Assembly (NCBI RefSeq): GCF_022201045.2
Contig: NC_068557.1
Coordinates: forward strand, 32,403,501-32,467,500
Origin: Citrus sinensis
Lineage: Eukaryota > Streptophyta > Magnoliopsida > Sapindales > Rutaceae
Reading direction: 5' to 3'
DNA: 64,000 nt
Every line of letters starts with the position of its first letter. Position 1 is the stretch's first letter. The notes under the pieces were generated by a model, which ran no database searches, was not told the DNA's origin, and saw nothing but the letters and a program-made list of their open reading frames with translations. This document shows positions 12,750 to 24,415 of this stretch, piece after piece. Position numbers and translations under genes: made by a program.

Positions 12750-13851
12750 AGATATTATGTTACAATTACATGCTATTAATACAATGTAAAAACATATTTC
12801 GTGCTGTATGCTTTATATCATATCACTTGTCAGTAAAAGTGTTTTACGAATAGTACAATGGACCTAAGCCACTTCTCTGGGTTCATTCCAAGGGGGTGTA
12901 AAAGGTAAGAGAAAAGATCTAAGTTAATTATCTAAAAAATTCATTAGAAACTAGATCTACTTGGAGGATGTGTGGGCTCATATATGATTTATTGGGTAAT
13001 ATTACTAAAAAATGATTTGGGTCTTCATTTTAATATTTAATATAAGCAGGGGCTCATTTAATAATTCTAAGACTATACATGTCATTTAAATGTGATTATT
13101 GTTTTATCGTTATTTATCAAGAAAATAAACCTTAGATAAAATTAGATTAAAACCACAATTTATCCTAGAGCCCCAATTAATCAAAAAAAAAAAAAAACCA
13201 CAATTTATCCTCGTCATCTTCACCCCATGCACTAAAGTTGAATAACATTAGAAGGGTGACATATTAGTAGTTAATTGGGTAATTATTTATTTCGTGCATT
13301 ATTAAAAATATATATAAACCTAATCGCACATTAAAAGATAATTACTATCACTTGAGTTGTAATGCTTCAGCTTTTCACGCCATATTGATCACATTTGATA
13401 AGCATATCAATTGATGGATGTTCAACTTAAAGAAAGTCCAAGAATAAACAAGATATCATTTCTTTTTTTATTTGAAATCTAAATAAATTTGAATTTTACT
13501 TAACTCTAAATGGGTCTAAATACATATGTCAAAATAATATGTTTATATTTTAATTTTTGACGTTTGAGTATAAGCGGTAAGTTGTTTGGCTTTATAAACT
13601 CAAAATATCTTAAATATAATATTTTTACATTATGACCTTGAAAGTGTTATCTGTAATTAAAATTTAAATAGATATATATATATTTATAGTATTTTATATT
13701 ACAATAGCTTTCATATGTTATAAATATTTATAAGGTAAGCATTTGATATATTATTTATGAAAAAGTAATTTTGATAACATTATTTTTTACAATTTAACAT
13801 TATATTTATACATAAAAAAAGTTGTTATCTAATAATAAAAGAATTTTTTAA
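12750..13851. other. intergenic, nothing recognised
   Basis: AT-rich sequence between the MITE and the foldback element. Neither strand gave a convincing gene. Confidence 0.5.
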
Positions 13852-14986
13852 GAGTAAGACTATTAACACCCTATAACTTTCTTTTCAAACCCCTTTCTTT
13901 CAAAACCTACTTTAATTTCCAAAATATCCTTTTTCCATTTTTTCAGTTTTTATAATTCAAAAAGAAAAAAATCAGTTTCTTCCAAACAACTCTAATTATA
14001 AATATTATTTTTATAAATTTTTGAATGATTAAATCATACATGTTTTACTCAAAAAAAAAAAAAAATACATGTATGAATTAAGTAGAATTAAAGTGGACTC
14101 AAATAGCTATAATTTTTTTTAAATTAAAAATAAGTTTACAAAACTTATAATTAGAAAGTTTAGAAAGTTTTGTAAATTAAAGTGGACTCAAATAGCTGTT
14201 ATTTATTTTTTAAATTAAAAATAAGTTTTGTAAATTTCTCAAGAAAAAGTTGTTTGTGAGGAAACAAAAATTGTAAAAGACTTTGGTGTAGTTGTATGGG
14301 TGTAAAGAATTGAAAAGAGAAATATAATGTAGTTTTGAGAAATTTACAAAACTTATTTTTAATTTTAAAAAAAATAAATAATAGCTATTTGAGTCCACTT
14401 TAATTACATTAAAGTGAACTATTGGCACCACCCCTCTATAATCCTTATAAAACCCATTTCTTATTGCAATTACATTAAAGGACAAAATAAATCTAATTAT
14501 ACCATTATTTTTTTTCTTTTAATTATTTACACCCATACAACTACACCAAAATCTTTTACAATTTTTGTTTCCTCACAAACAACCTTTTCTTGAGAAATTT
14601 ACAAAACTTATTTTTAATTTAAAAATAAATAATAGCTATATGAGTCCACTTTAGTTTACAAAACTTTCTAAACTTTCTAATTATAAGTTTTGTAAACTTA
14701 TTTTAATTTAAAAATTTTTCTAAATTTATTTTTAATTTAAAAAAATAAATAACAGCTATTTGAGTCCACTTTAATTCTACTTAATTCATGCATGTATTTG
14801 ATTTCTTTTGAGTAAAATTTATATGATTTAATAATTCAAAAATGTATAAAAATAATATTTATAATTAGAGTTGTTTGGAAGAAATTAAATTATTATTTTT
14901 AATTAAAAAACTGAAAAAATGGAAAAGGAAATTAAAATAAGTTGTGATAGAAAAGAGGTTTGAAAAGAAGGCTATTAGTCTCACTC
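13852..14986. mobile_element. 1.1-kb foldback (long inverted repeat) element with nested palindromes
   Basis: Left end GAGTAAGACTATTAAC and right end, read on the minus strand, GAGTGAGACTAATAGCC. The arms continue to match inward: TTCTTTTCAAACC, CATTTTTTCAGTTTTT, ATTAAGTAGAATTAAAGTGG. The motif AAGTGGACTCAAATAGCT occurs on the plus strand at about 14091 and 14177 and on the minus strand at about 14378, 14634 and 14753, so palindromes are nested. Flanks ATTTTTTAA and TTTGTTTAA are an imperfect 9-bp target duplication. The element ends about 275 bp upstream of the EMC3 start codon. Confidence 0.8.
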
Positions 14987-15123
14987 TTTGTTTAATGTAC
15001 ATTATGATAACAAATTATGACTACAAGAACAACCCCTTTGACTTTGACTGTCCTTCCATCCGACTATAGGACAGATTTTAATAGAGGCAAACACATAATC
15101 GACCAGACAAAACGGTGCGTTTC

Positions 15124-15133
15124 TTATATATTT
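15124..15133 (+). promoter_or_regulatory. probable EMC3 TATA box
   Basis: TTATATATTTA about 130 bp before the start codon. Just upstream (15108-15123) is CAAAACGGTGCGTTTC, a motif that recurs in two transposons in this window. Confidence 0.45.
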
Positions 15134-15262
15134 ATGTGTTAAGTAAAAGACAAAACACTCTCCTTCCGAACTCCCTTCACCCCAAATCAAAAACCACATA
15201 AACAAAAACGAAAAAAATCGAAATCGAGCACCCACAGGCACAGGCACAGGTACAGAGCATCA

Positions 15263-17796
15263 ATGGCGGAAGATCTGGTGCTTGACACGGCGATCAGAGA
15301 CTGGGTGCTGATACCGCTGTCAGTTGTGATGGTGCTTATTGGAATTCTCCGTTACTTCGTCTCTAAGCTTATGCGCTCCTCTCAAGTGCCCGATCCTAAA
15401 ATCGTTAAAGAAGGGCAAGCATTAATCAAATCAAATCAAATCAATAGCTTTATAATCTGTTATCTATAGATATATGTCTTCTTTGGAAAACATTAATATA
15501 TATATATATTTTGTGTGTTTGAACAGACAAGTGATTGTTAGGGCGCGGAATTTGCGTGCTGGCGCTAATTTTATCTCTCCAAAGTCTTTTCGCGCTCGCA
15601 GAGTTTATTTCTGTAACGAGGTTTGCTTTCTCTTCGATTTTATGTTCTGTTACTGTTAGTCGTTGGAAAGTTTTTAAATTTTTTATGCCGATTCTTAGAA
15701 TTACTGTAGTTTCAGGGTAAATTTCGGACACATTCCCCGTACTCTTAGGTAAAATTTTGAAATTCATCAAACCTTTTCTGAATTTCTAACTTCTAGGTGG
15801 TGAACTTTTGTTGCAATAACTAAAGCACCCACAGCCTTTCTATGAACAATTAACATATAATCTTCCTTACAGCCTGATGAGGCATGAAAATTAATGAAGT
15901 CAAAATTTTGAAGCCAATTTAATTCAATGACACAAGAGGCAATGATGTACTAGTGCTACATCAGTTTGCATATGGAGTTCTAATGTGTAGTATTACTTCT
16001 ATATTTAGGTCTTACTGGAAAGAAGATTCAGACTTTTCCCGTGATTTAAGTTATATATTTATGCACACACACACACACACACATACATACACGTACGTAT
16101 TTACATATGTTTGTTTGTATTGTGCTTTTCTTGTGTGGTGGTAGGAAAATGGATTGTTGCATGTGCCAAAGGGTCAGGCACAAAATGCGCAAGCGCAAAT
16201 GTTTTCCGATCCTAACATGGCAATGGACATGATGAAGAAAAATCTTTCAATGATCATACCCCAGGTAATGCAAACTGAAGAGTTACTGCTGTTCTTTTTG
16301 TGATGTTTCTTGGATAGGATAACTGACAATTTCTTTTATGTTTTCTCCCTGCTGGACAGACCCTTACTTTTGCTTGGGTCAACTTTTTCTTCTCTGGGTT
16401 TGTTGCAGGTTTGTTCTTAACTTTGGTTTACTTTGTTTTGTTTCAACTGTTGAGAAGGGCTATTTGATAATATTAGTCTTTGCTGTTTAGTATTTTTGTT
16501 TCTTTCTGATGTTTCTCAATTTTTTTTTCCAGACTATATTGATCTTACTATTTTGTAAATGGCTTTTTTTGTTTGTAATATATATCTGATGCATGCTTAT
16601 ACTACCTTCACAGCCAAGATACCATTCCCACTGACTCAGAGGTTCAGGTCAATGTTACAAAATGGGATTGACTTGAGCACTGTTGATGTAAGCTATGTCA
16701 GTAGTCGTTCATGGTAATTTTCCAATGTTATTAATGAGAAGCTTCCTTACCATGCCTTTTGTTGCTCTGCTTTTTAATCTTTGGCAGCTGTTTGACTTTT
16801 TGTCTCCTATCATTGACATCTCCTTTATGTTTGTTTAAGGTACTTCCTCAATTTGTTTGGACTGAGGGGTTTATTTAGCCTCATTCTGGGGGAAGAAAAT
16901 GGTTAGTATTGGAAGCACCATGAGTTTGATTAATTTGTCCAGTTCAGCAGTGCTTTTAGTTACTTTTGAAATAATGACCTTAATCCATGACGCTTTAAAT
17001 GCAGCTACTGATGATACTCAGCGTATGATGCAAATGAGTGGGTTTGGCTTTGACCCAAGCAAGGTATAATTATAAGTGGCTCCTTGTTCATTTTCTAATG
17101 CTTAATGAGGCTTTCTCTTCCATCTCTCTCTCTCTCTCTCTTTTAATTTTTGCTCGTCTTTAACGTTTGCCCTTCAGTGTCATATTAAATATGCTTCGGT
17201 AGGTTCAACCTATTCAACTATTAGATGTAGCCATTTCTCAGCCCTGCTCATCTTTTTGAAAAAATGGATAGCTTTTCTTAGCAACTTCAGAAAGTTTTCC
17301 ATCCTTTGGGGTTTTGGTATACACCTTCATTTGAAGTAGATTTAGTACTGAGACTTTTGCTCATATCTATAGTATATGTTCCTCCTGAAAGCCAGTTGGA
17401 TTATTTTTGGCAAATTAATTTGGGAAAGCCGTGAATGCAGCATTCTTTTCAGAGGGATATCAATCATGAGGTGATTAGGCATAGATCTGCTTGTTTGTAA
17501 ATGGATAAACTTGAATGTCTTACATATAAAGATAGGAATTCTGAACTTACATAGGGAAGACATAAGGATAGGAATTCTGAACTTCAGAACCTATTTTACA
17601 GTTTGAAACTTATTACATGGGATCATCTGCAAGTTGTCTCTTGAAATATCTCCTGAAATTGATTTTTTTTTTTTTTTCAAATTTTTCCTAGAGCTTGGGT
17701 GCTGAGAAAGACAGTCTGGACATAATTCAGCATGAATGGGCCTTACCAAAATTTGAGCAGCGTGCTGAAACAGTATTGAAAGATCTTGTCGGTTGA
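15263..17796 (+). CDS. EMC3: ER membrane protein complex subunit 3
   Basis: Eight exons, 15263-15414, 15527-15620, 16145-16264, 16360-16408, 16614-16713, 16840-16901, 17005-17063 and 17692-17796, join without a frame break to 246 residues, the usual length for plant EMC3 (TMEM111/DUF106 family). EMC3 is the Oxa1/YidC-like core of the EMC, which inserts tail-anchored and multi-pass proteins into the ER membrane. Membrane segments are at about 14-34 ([19 protein letters not shown]), 122-138 ([17 protein letters not shown]) and 172-190 ([16 protein letters not shown]). The conserved blocks [35 protein letters not shown] and [11 protein letters not shown] are intact. Intron 1 starts with GC (GAAGG|GCAAGC); the alternative GT sites break the conserved KEGQV junction. 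The other introns are GT-AG. Confidence 0.96.
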
Positions 17797-20217
17797 ACAA
17801 TGGTGATCTGTTGTTATTTGTTGAATTATAGCATCGGGAATGGTTCCTTGGTGATTTTCATCCATTTGGTGGACATCTGGGAACGGCTTTGAAGCCAGCA
17901 TGACTTTAAATCTTCTATAAACCACTGTTTTAATTCCCAGTTTTATCTTGTAAGTTAAGCATCATTATTTGAGAAATTTTTGGTTTTACTAACTAAACAT
18001 GCGTTGTAGAGTTGGTGGAGTAATTTATGGTTTAAATATCATCATTCATCGGCCAGTTGTATGCGGTTAATTATCACCATCTGAAAGCCTGTGCTGCTTC
18101 GATGGTGAATTTTCTTAAAATATAAAGTAGTTACTCTTTTCTTTTTAACTCTGGCCACACCATTAAAAATCCGTTTAAAGATTCAAAGCATTAAAGATTC
18201 AATCTACCTCTAATGGTGGGCGAATTAAGTTTGAAATTCATCAAGCCTCAATTGACATTTCATACTGAAGACCCCACTCCATTACTATTACTAATAGCAG
18301 CTTGGGGTTTGATTGATTGCCAATGCTTAAATTCAAGCTGAAAAAGAAAGGTAATAACAAAACAAAAGCTAGTTGCCACAACTGATAAATTAAATAAATC
18401 AATCAAAAGGGAGGCCCCCTCCTCGGCGATTCAAGCAAAGCCACGATGTTGTGTTGTTGCTAATCATAGCAGACATTGATCGAAACTTCACGAATGGTGG
18501 CAATTAAGCCTATTATTCCAATGGTTGATTTGTTCTAGAATCTAGATGGTGGAGGATACTATACACTCGTTAGTTAAATAAAATAAAATGTAACCGTGAT
18601 CATGACAAGTGATTTACAAGATAGCAAGTAATTGGTGGTGGATTGTCAAGGAGCACGCAAGCGAGGGACCGAAACATCTTCCCTTCGGGTAATTAAGAAT
18701 GCGTGTGTCCCGCGAGATTGACAATTGATGGGTCCACCTCGTCAAAGCGTAAAGTGATTCATTCAGGTGATGCCCGTGCCGTGGCCCTCCTCGTTTACAA
18801 AATGAACTTTAGAGAGAAAGATGACTGTAACACCCATGGTGGCAATGTCGCACGGACCCATGACTATCAATATTCAATGCCTAAAAGAAGATTTAAAAAA
18901 AATAATAAGGGAAGCCATATAATTAAGAGAACTAAGGTTTTTGTTTGTCCACGGTGTCAAGGAATACACGCGTCACATGCCCATTTGCGGAGATTGACAG
19001 CTCGACCAACCAAATTCATCAACATACTTTTGGTGGGGCCTTCGTGCCGCACCGCCCTGCTTTCCCTTAAACCTTTTTCACTTTACAGAGAGAGAGTCAG
19101 TGTAGGAATGAGTTTGCTAAAGAAGCAAAGACGTTGAAGCCTTTTCAAATTGTTGATGAGCATGGCAATAGAATATCATAATGTAATAGGACAAGAGAAG
19201 AATGTTGCCTTTTTTCAATTTTAAAACAAATAAAGATTTGATTAATAATAACGCTCCACAGACACTTTTTTTTTTGTTTTTGTTTTTTGTTTTCATGAAG
19301 AAACATATTATTTGATGAAAACTTTAATCAATACAGTCCTGTGTATTAATTTTAATCAAGTTTTCAAATAAATGACTAAAATTCAAGAAAATAGTAAACA
19401 CGCATATCGAGACGTAATTATTTAATACGTCCAAAATTTGAAGTTAATCTGGGTATCACAACAAAATATTGTTACTTACAATTTTAACTTTGCTGTGATA
19501 GTGGGTGGCCAACACCATTCTCGGATATGTAATTAGATCAAAACGTGACATTGTTTGTCCTAAACATTCTCATAAAGATGCCAATTCATTATGATATATT
19601 GGATTACTATTATTTGGTACACAAAATTTATTATAATATATACTTTGGAGGAGAGAGGCGGTGGCTTGTAGTGACGACATAATCAGAGCGATAACTGCGA
19701 TCGGGCGTGGCAGATCGGACGGCTGCAAGTGGGTCCAATGTCACGAGAATCCTAGCTGGAAAGCATCTGAGTGGGGCCAACAAAAGCTTCATCTTTACTT
19801 TAGAAAGGCAGGCACAAAATGTGGATGGACTGACTGAATCAAGGGAGAAAAAGAATGCCACGTTGTTACCTTTTCATGTGTGGGGGACCCGATGATTGCT
19901 ATTTGGATGGTGATGATCGCAGTTTGGTACATCTGGGTCCCACTTGCCACCGGCCTAGAACCGTTGTTGGCTTTTGTTTGCCTCACTCACTTTCATTCAT
20001 TACCTATCAAATATCAAATGTTTAAAATGAAAAAGTGAAAGGTTTTTTTTTTTTTAAAAAAAAAAACCTTAAAATTCGCAAACGATTTGACGACGACAGT
20101 AAAAGTCGTAGTTCTTTCAATTTCAAAAAAATTTTCAACTTGTATTTATGGTTTGTTAAAACTTGAATTATTTTTTGATGTCATAAAAAAAAAAAAAGTA
20201 CATTATGCATTATTAAC
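17797..20217. other. 3' UTR then intergenic, no gene seen
   Basis: The EMC3 3' UTR probably covers the first few hundred bases. A reading frame at 18703-19137 starts with GTG and resembles no protein I know. The rest is AT-rich with a poly(T)/poly(A) tract near 20043-20066. Confidence 0.5.
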
Positions 20218-21063
20218 TAGGGGTGGGCAAAAAAACCGTAGTCTTAAAAAAACCGAACCGAACCGACGGTTTTTTCTAATTTGGTACGATTTTTTTTTTT
20301 TAAAAAAACCGAACGGTACAATTTATAAAAAAACCGAAATGTCGGTTCGGTATTCGGTTCATTTAACTGAACCGAAAAACCGAACCGAAAAACCAAATTA
20401 TTTTTAAATTTTATTAAATTAAATATGTGTTAATTTTTAACTGATTGTGTAAGATAGCTAACATAAACTTGCATACACACAATCAGAGTATATATATATG
20501 TTAGTGTTACAATTTCGTAAATTTTTATTTCCCAAAATAAACCCTAAAATCAAATATAAAAAAATTTCGTAAATTTCGTAAATTTCAATTTCTTGAAGAA
20601 TTTTTTAGGCTAATGCAATCTTAAGAACAACAGCAAGTAGCTGAGAAGTAAATGATAGTTGATTGATGTTGCTTACCAGTAAGTTTTTTTTATTTTTTTT
20701 AAACTAGCATCTTATTATATAGATTGTTTATTTAATTATTTATTAATAGTTAGTAAGATATTATTGATAAAATGTGTTTTGAATACTTTGTATTTATTGT
20801 TAATATTTGTAATGAAATTAGGATGAACTTGTTGAAAAAAATTATTACATTTATGAAGCCCAATGGGCTAAAAATTTAAAAATTCAAAATAGGCCCAGAA
20901 CCGAAAAAACCGAACCGAACCGAACCGAACCGAAAAGAACCGTTTGAGTTCGGTTCTTTTTGAGTTTGGTTCTTATTCGGTTCTTTTTATAAAATAACCG
21001 ATTTAAATCGGTTCTACTTAATTTCGAACCGAACCGAACCGAACCGAACCGTGCCCACCCCTA
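20218..21063. mobile_element. non-autonomous hAT element, complete with target-site duplication
   Basis: Perfect 12-bp terminal inverted repeats TAGGGGTGGGCA (20218-20229) and TGCCCACCCCTA (21052-21063) are flanked by a perfect 8-bp direct repeat TTATTAAC (20210-20217 and 21064-21071). Both subterminal regions carry many copies of CGGTT/AACCG (GAACC-type pentamers) in both orientations, as expected for transposase-binding repeats. The 846-bp interior encodes no transposase, so mobility would need a partner element. Confidence 0.95.
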
Positions 21064-21761
21064 TTATTAACTTGCATTTGTTCGATTATAATACTTTTTT
21101 ACATTCAATAATTTAATTTGTAGGCTTTATTTATAGTTTTTTTTTTTTATCATAAATCAAAGATAGTCAAAATATATGCCCTCCTACGTGGGGTTTTTTT
21201 TTTTTTTTCCCCAAGAAATCTGTTCTTATTTATTATGTGTATATGAGATGACTCTTTAAAAAAAAAACAAAAGAGTTAATAATCGAAGCCCCTTATATTA
21301 TTATCTCTTAAACAACTGAAAAGGATTTTAGAATAAAGATAATTAAGGTGACAATGAGATCAACTAGTTTAGTTAGTATTTAGTAGAAAATCTTTTAACG
21401 AGTTAAACGAGAAATTTGGGGTGGGATCCCACTCACGCACACAGCTGGGACATGGATCGGTTTCTTTGAGGTTAAATAATAATAATAAAGAAGATGTATG
21501 CCAATAATATTGTATTAAATCAAATTAATTGAGGGCCATTTGTTCCGTAAGAAGATTAACCTTCAAGGATTTTTAATTAATATCAAGCAAAGGTGATTTG
21601 CACAAGCACATGGCAGGCAAATCAAATAGAAATAGAAGAACATGAACGCATGATGATGAGTCGTCTTACGTGCCTTACTACAGAGAACACAGGGGAAACC
21701 ACTCAAAAAGAAAGATATGATGGTGATATGAGAAATGGCCTCCACCGTATACCATCTCAGG

Positions 21762-21763
<2 letters not shown>

Positions 21764-21825
<62 letters not shown>

Positions 21826-21826
21826 T
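21764..21826. repeat. (TTA)n microsatellite
   Basis: About 20 uninterrupted TTA units. Confidence 0.97.
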
Positions 21827-21897
21827 ATATAATACATGCAGTGCTATAATTAATGTAATTTATAATCTTATCTTTTACCATAATAATAATAATAATT

Positions 21898-21905
<8 letters not shown>

Positions 21906-21932
<27 letters not shown>
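21906..21932. repeat. (GA)n microsatellite
   Basis: About 13 GA units, roughly 130 bp upstream of the acidic protein gene's TATA box. Confidence 0.95.
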
Positions 21933-21936
<4 letters not shown>

Positions 21937-22036
21937 ACAATTACAACTAGACAATGCCAATGTAGACCTATGTGTCACGGACACAGAGAGTCTCAAATTG
22001 ACAGGATTCTTCATTCATTCTATGCATCCAGTTGTC

Positions 22037-22045
22037 TATATATAG
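22037..22045 (+). promoter_or_regulatory. probable TATA box of the acidic protein gene
   Basis: TATATATAG followed about 25-30 bp later by a pyrimidine/adenine-rich start region (CTCACTACTACACTCAC). The implied 5' UTR is about 95 nt. Confidence 0.55.
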
Positions 22046-22162
22046 CTCCGTCTTTGATTATGATCTCCTCACTACTACACTCACAAGCTTAGCGCATTCA
22101 ATAATTCATTCATTCTTTCTTTGAATATTTTCCCGTGTTCCATCAATTTCTTTGCTTCGCAG

Positions 22163-22544
22163 ATGGCCAGTGTTGAGGTGATTATAAAGGAGAATTAATG
22201 AAGTGATCAGCTGATCATCTGCATGCTCATAGTCTTTGTTCTTAAATTCCATTTTTGTCTTGATCGATTCGCTGGCGATCGTATATTGTTCTTAAATTCC
22301 ATTTTTGTCTTGATCGATTCGCTGGCGATCGTATATTGTTCATCTTTAAATGCAACTTAATTTGGATATAGCCTAGCTTTAATGATAGATATATCTTTTA
22401 ATGTCCCTCGCCCTGTGCTCGATCAAAATGCCTTCGTATATAGCATTAATGACCGAACTAGCTAATTAAGTATTTATTTGATCATAATCTTTTTTTTTTT
22501 CTTTTTTTTGTGCGTGTGTATGAGTGTGCGTGAGTGTATATGTG

Positions 22545-22582
<38 letters not shown>

Positions 22583-23122
22583 CAAAGAACTCAGCATGAA
22601 GTTATCTTTATGTTTGTGTTTTGGAGCATATATAAACAAATTCAGTGGGGCTTGCAGGTTCAATCGGCTGCGGCAACATTGGTAGAGAATGAGACACAAG
22701 AGGTGACCAACAAGAGTAGTAACGAGACAACCCCGGAAGAGGCGCCAGTGGCAGCTGCCACCGAAGCTGAGACCGCAACCAAAGAACCAAAGGAAGAAGC
22801 AACGGCCCCAGATGAGGGTCCAGCTGCTGAGGAACCAGCCGCTGAGACCCCAGTTGAAGTTGAAACCAAGCAAGTTGTAGAAGAAGCTAAGGTTGATGAG
22901 GCAGCTAATGCTGCAGTGGAAGAGAAAGCAGAACAAGTAGTGAAACCCGACCAAGAGCCTGTTACCGTTGAGGAAACCAAAGAAGAGGCCCCTAAGGCTG
23001 AGGCTGAGGCTGAGGCTGAGGCAGCTCCGGTCCAGGAAGAGAAACCAGCTGAAGAGGAGAAGCCAGCTAAAGCACCTGAAGAAGCAGCTTCCACAGGAGT
23101 TCCAGTCGGCAAGACTGACTGA
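22163..23122 (+). CDS. small acidic Ala/Glu/Pro-rich disordered protein (pKIWI501-like)
   Basis: Exon 1 is only 15 nt of coding (22163-22177, MASVE). After a 480-nt intron, exon 2 (22658-23122) continues VQSAAATLVENE... to TGVPVGKTD, 159 residues in all. The protein is almost entirely Glu, Ala, Pro, Lys, Thr and Val, with no aromatic residues, no signal peptide and no membrane segment, so it should be disordered. A four-fold Glu-Ala run (AEAEAEAEAA) is coded by near-identical GAGGCT repeats. N-terminus and composition resemble the 'fruit protein pKIWI501' group of plant acidic proteins from memory, not from a search. Function unknown; high expression is plausible given the clear TATA box. Long antisense frames here are composition artefacts. 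Confidence 0.8.
22236..22335. repeat. 50-bp tandem duplication in the intron of the acidic protein gene
   Basis: Two identical head-to-tail copies (22236-22285, 22286-22335) beginning TTGTTCTTAAATTCC and containing TCGATTCGCTGGCGATCG. Confidence 0.93.
22548..22576. repeat. (TA)n microsatellite
   Basis: Run of TA inside the intron, just upstream of exon 2 of the acidic protein gene. Confidence 0.95.
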
Positions 23123-23512
23123 GGAATAGAGCCCTATCAAAAGTCGGCCAAGTTTTATTTACTTTTTACATAATTTTTTGTTCTAAGTCAGTCTTGTTAT
23201 TATTACTATTATTAAGTTTTTAATTAAGGGTTGTGATCTGAGGTTTGAATATGGAGCATAGGATTATGCCAAGCGATTCGATCCACACACAATACATCAA
23301 CGCACCCTGTACGTACGCGGCTTGCTACTATCCAATTCATGCTGAAGAGGTGCATGATTGATGGATTATTGAGGAATGCTTTCCGCTTACGTCACGTCGG
23401 GGTTGCAGTTGTGGGTTCCAAAGAGGGTCGTTTCGCTGCTTAAGAGTTTGATGGATGGTGTGATGAGAGTCAAGTCATTACATGTGTGAATTTAATTATC
23501 TCTAGGATTTGA

Positions 23513-23514
<2 letters not shown>

Positions 23515-23551
<37 letters not shown>
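23515..23551. repeat. (AAT)n microsatellite
   Basis: About 12 AAT units. Confidence 0.95.
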
Positions 23552-24127
23552 TTTGAATAATTTTCATCTTTCTTTGTTTTTATTTTTGAATATGCTGCTG
23601 TTAACATGAGCTATGATCAACCTTTTATTTTCCTTTTCCTTCTTTCTCAAGGTGATGATCTTATGAGTATTCTCTTTCTACAAATCATTCCTCGTAAATT
23701 CATATCTATGTTCGCGAGGTTAGTGATGCTAAATTTATATCAATTCTCGGTTCCTTAAATCACAATCGACGCATCGACGAATCTCTCTGTATAAAATATT
23801 ATTCCGAAAAAAGTACTGATAAAAAGAATTTCGATAAACAAACAAACACAAAAAAACATTAACAAGATTTTGAATCATCATCGAACATTGAGGAAAATGA
23901 AGATAAAACATTGAGTTAAAAGAGTAATGCAATGTAACATAATCATAGCATAATTCAATGAACAATATAACAATGAATGCTAGAATGCGAGAGGAAGAGA
24001 GACTCTGGAGCAGAAACTTCTGTATGGATTTTGATGTCATTGCATTCAGTCGGCGTACTTACATGACACAAAAACTGAAAGCTATTACTTACTAGTAAGT
24101 TTATGGAAGAAGATAAATTTTCTTCCT

Positions 24128-24165
24128 CCTTGCCTTGCCTTGCCTTGCCTTGCCTTGCCTTGCCT
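24128..24165. repeat. (CCTTG)n pentanucleotide repeat
   Basis: About seven units of CTTGC/CCTTG, lying just beyond the 3' end of UPL5. Confidence 0.95.
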
Positions 24166-24415
24166 GGCCTGCTTGCTACTACAACCTTTATTTATAAGCT
24201 AAGCTATACCTCTTTCTATATATATATTTTATAAACAGTTGACAAAAAGGGCAATGACACCATAAACTTCACGACACAAAGACAATTAACTAGACGACCT
24301 TCTTAACATAGTCTTGATCATAAAATGGAAGACGGTATTCTATAACTCTGTACAAACTGAATACAAATTTATGTGCAGTCAGAAACGCTCATAACGCCAG
24401 GGCAGACAAAGTATC

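Larger units (their letters stand above)
21064..22036. other. intergenic with microsatellites
   Basis: 5' flank of the acidic protein gene. Contains a (TTA)n run and a (GA)n run; no gene recognised. Confidence 0.5.
23123..24415. other. convergent intergenic space
   Basis: 3' UTR of the acidic protein gene, an (AAT)n run, an unrecognised AT-rich stretch, a pentamer repeat and the 3' UTR of UPL5. The minus-strand frame at 23735-24040 has no family signature. Confidence 0.5.

Noticed and set aside
18703..19137. 144-codon plus-strand reading frame
   Set aside because: It opens at GTG, not ATG, has no recognisable motif, and lies in non-conserved-looking intergenic sequence.
22466..23140. Long antisense frames opposite the acidic protein gene
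   Set aside because: They are the mirror of a repetitive Glu/Ala-rich codon pattern; the sense frame has a start, an intron and a promoter.
23735..24040. 101-codon minus-strand frame
   Set aside because: Hydrophobic, AT-driven composition with no motif and no exon-like borders.
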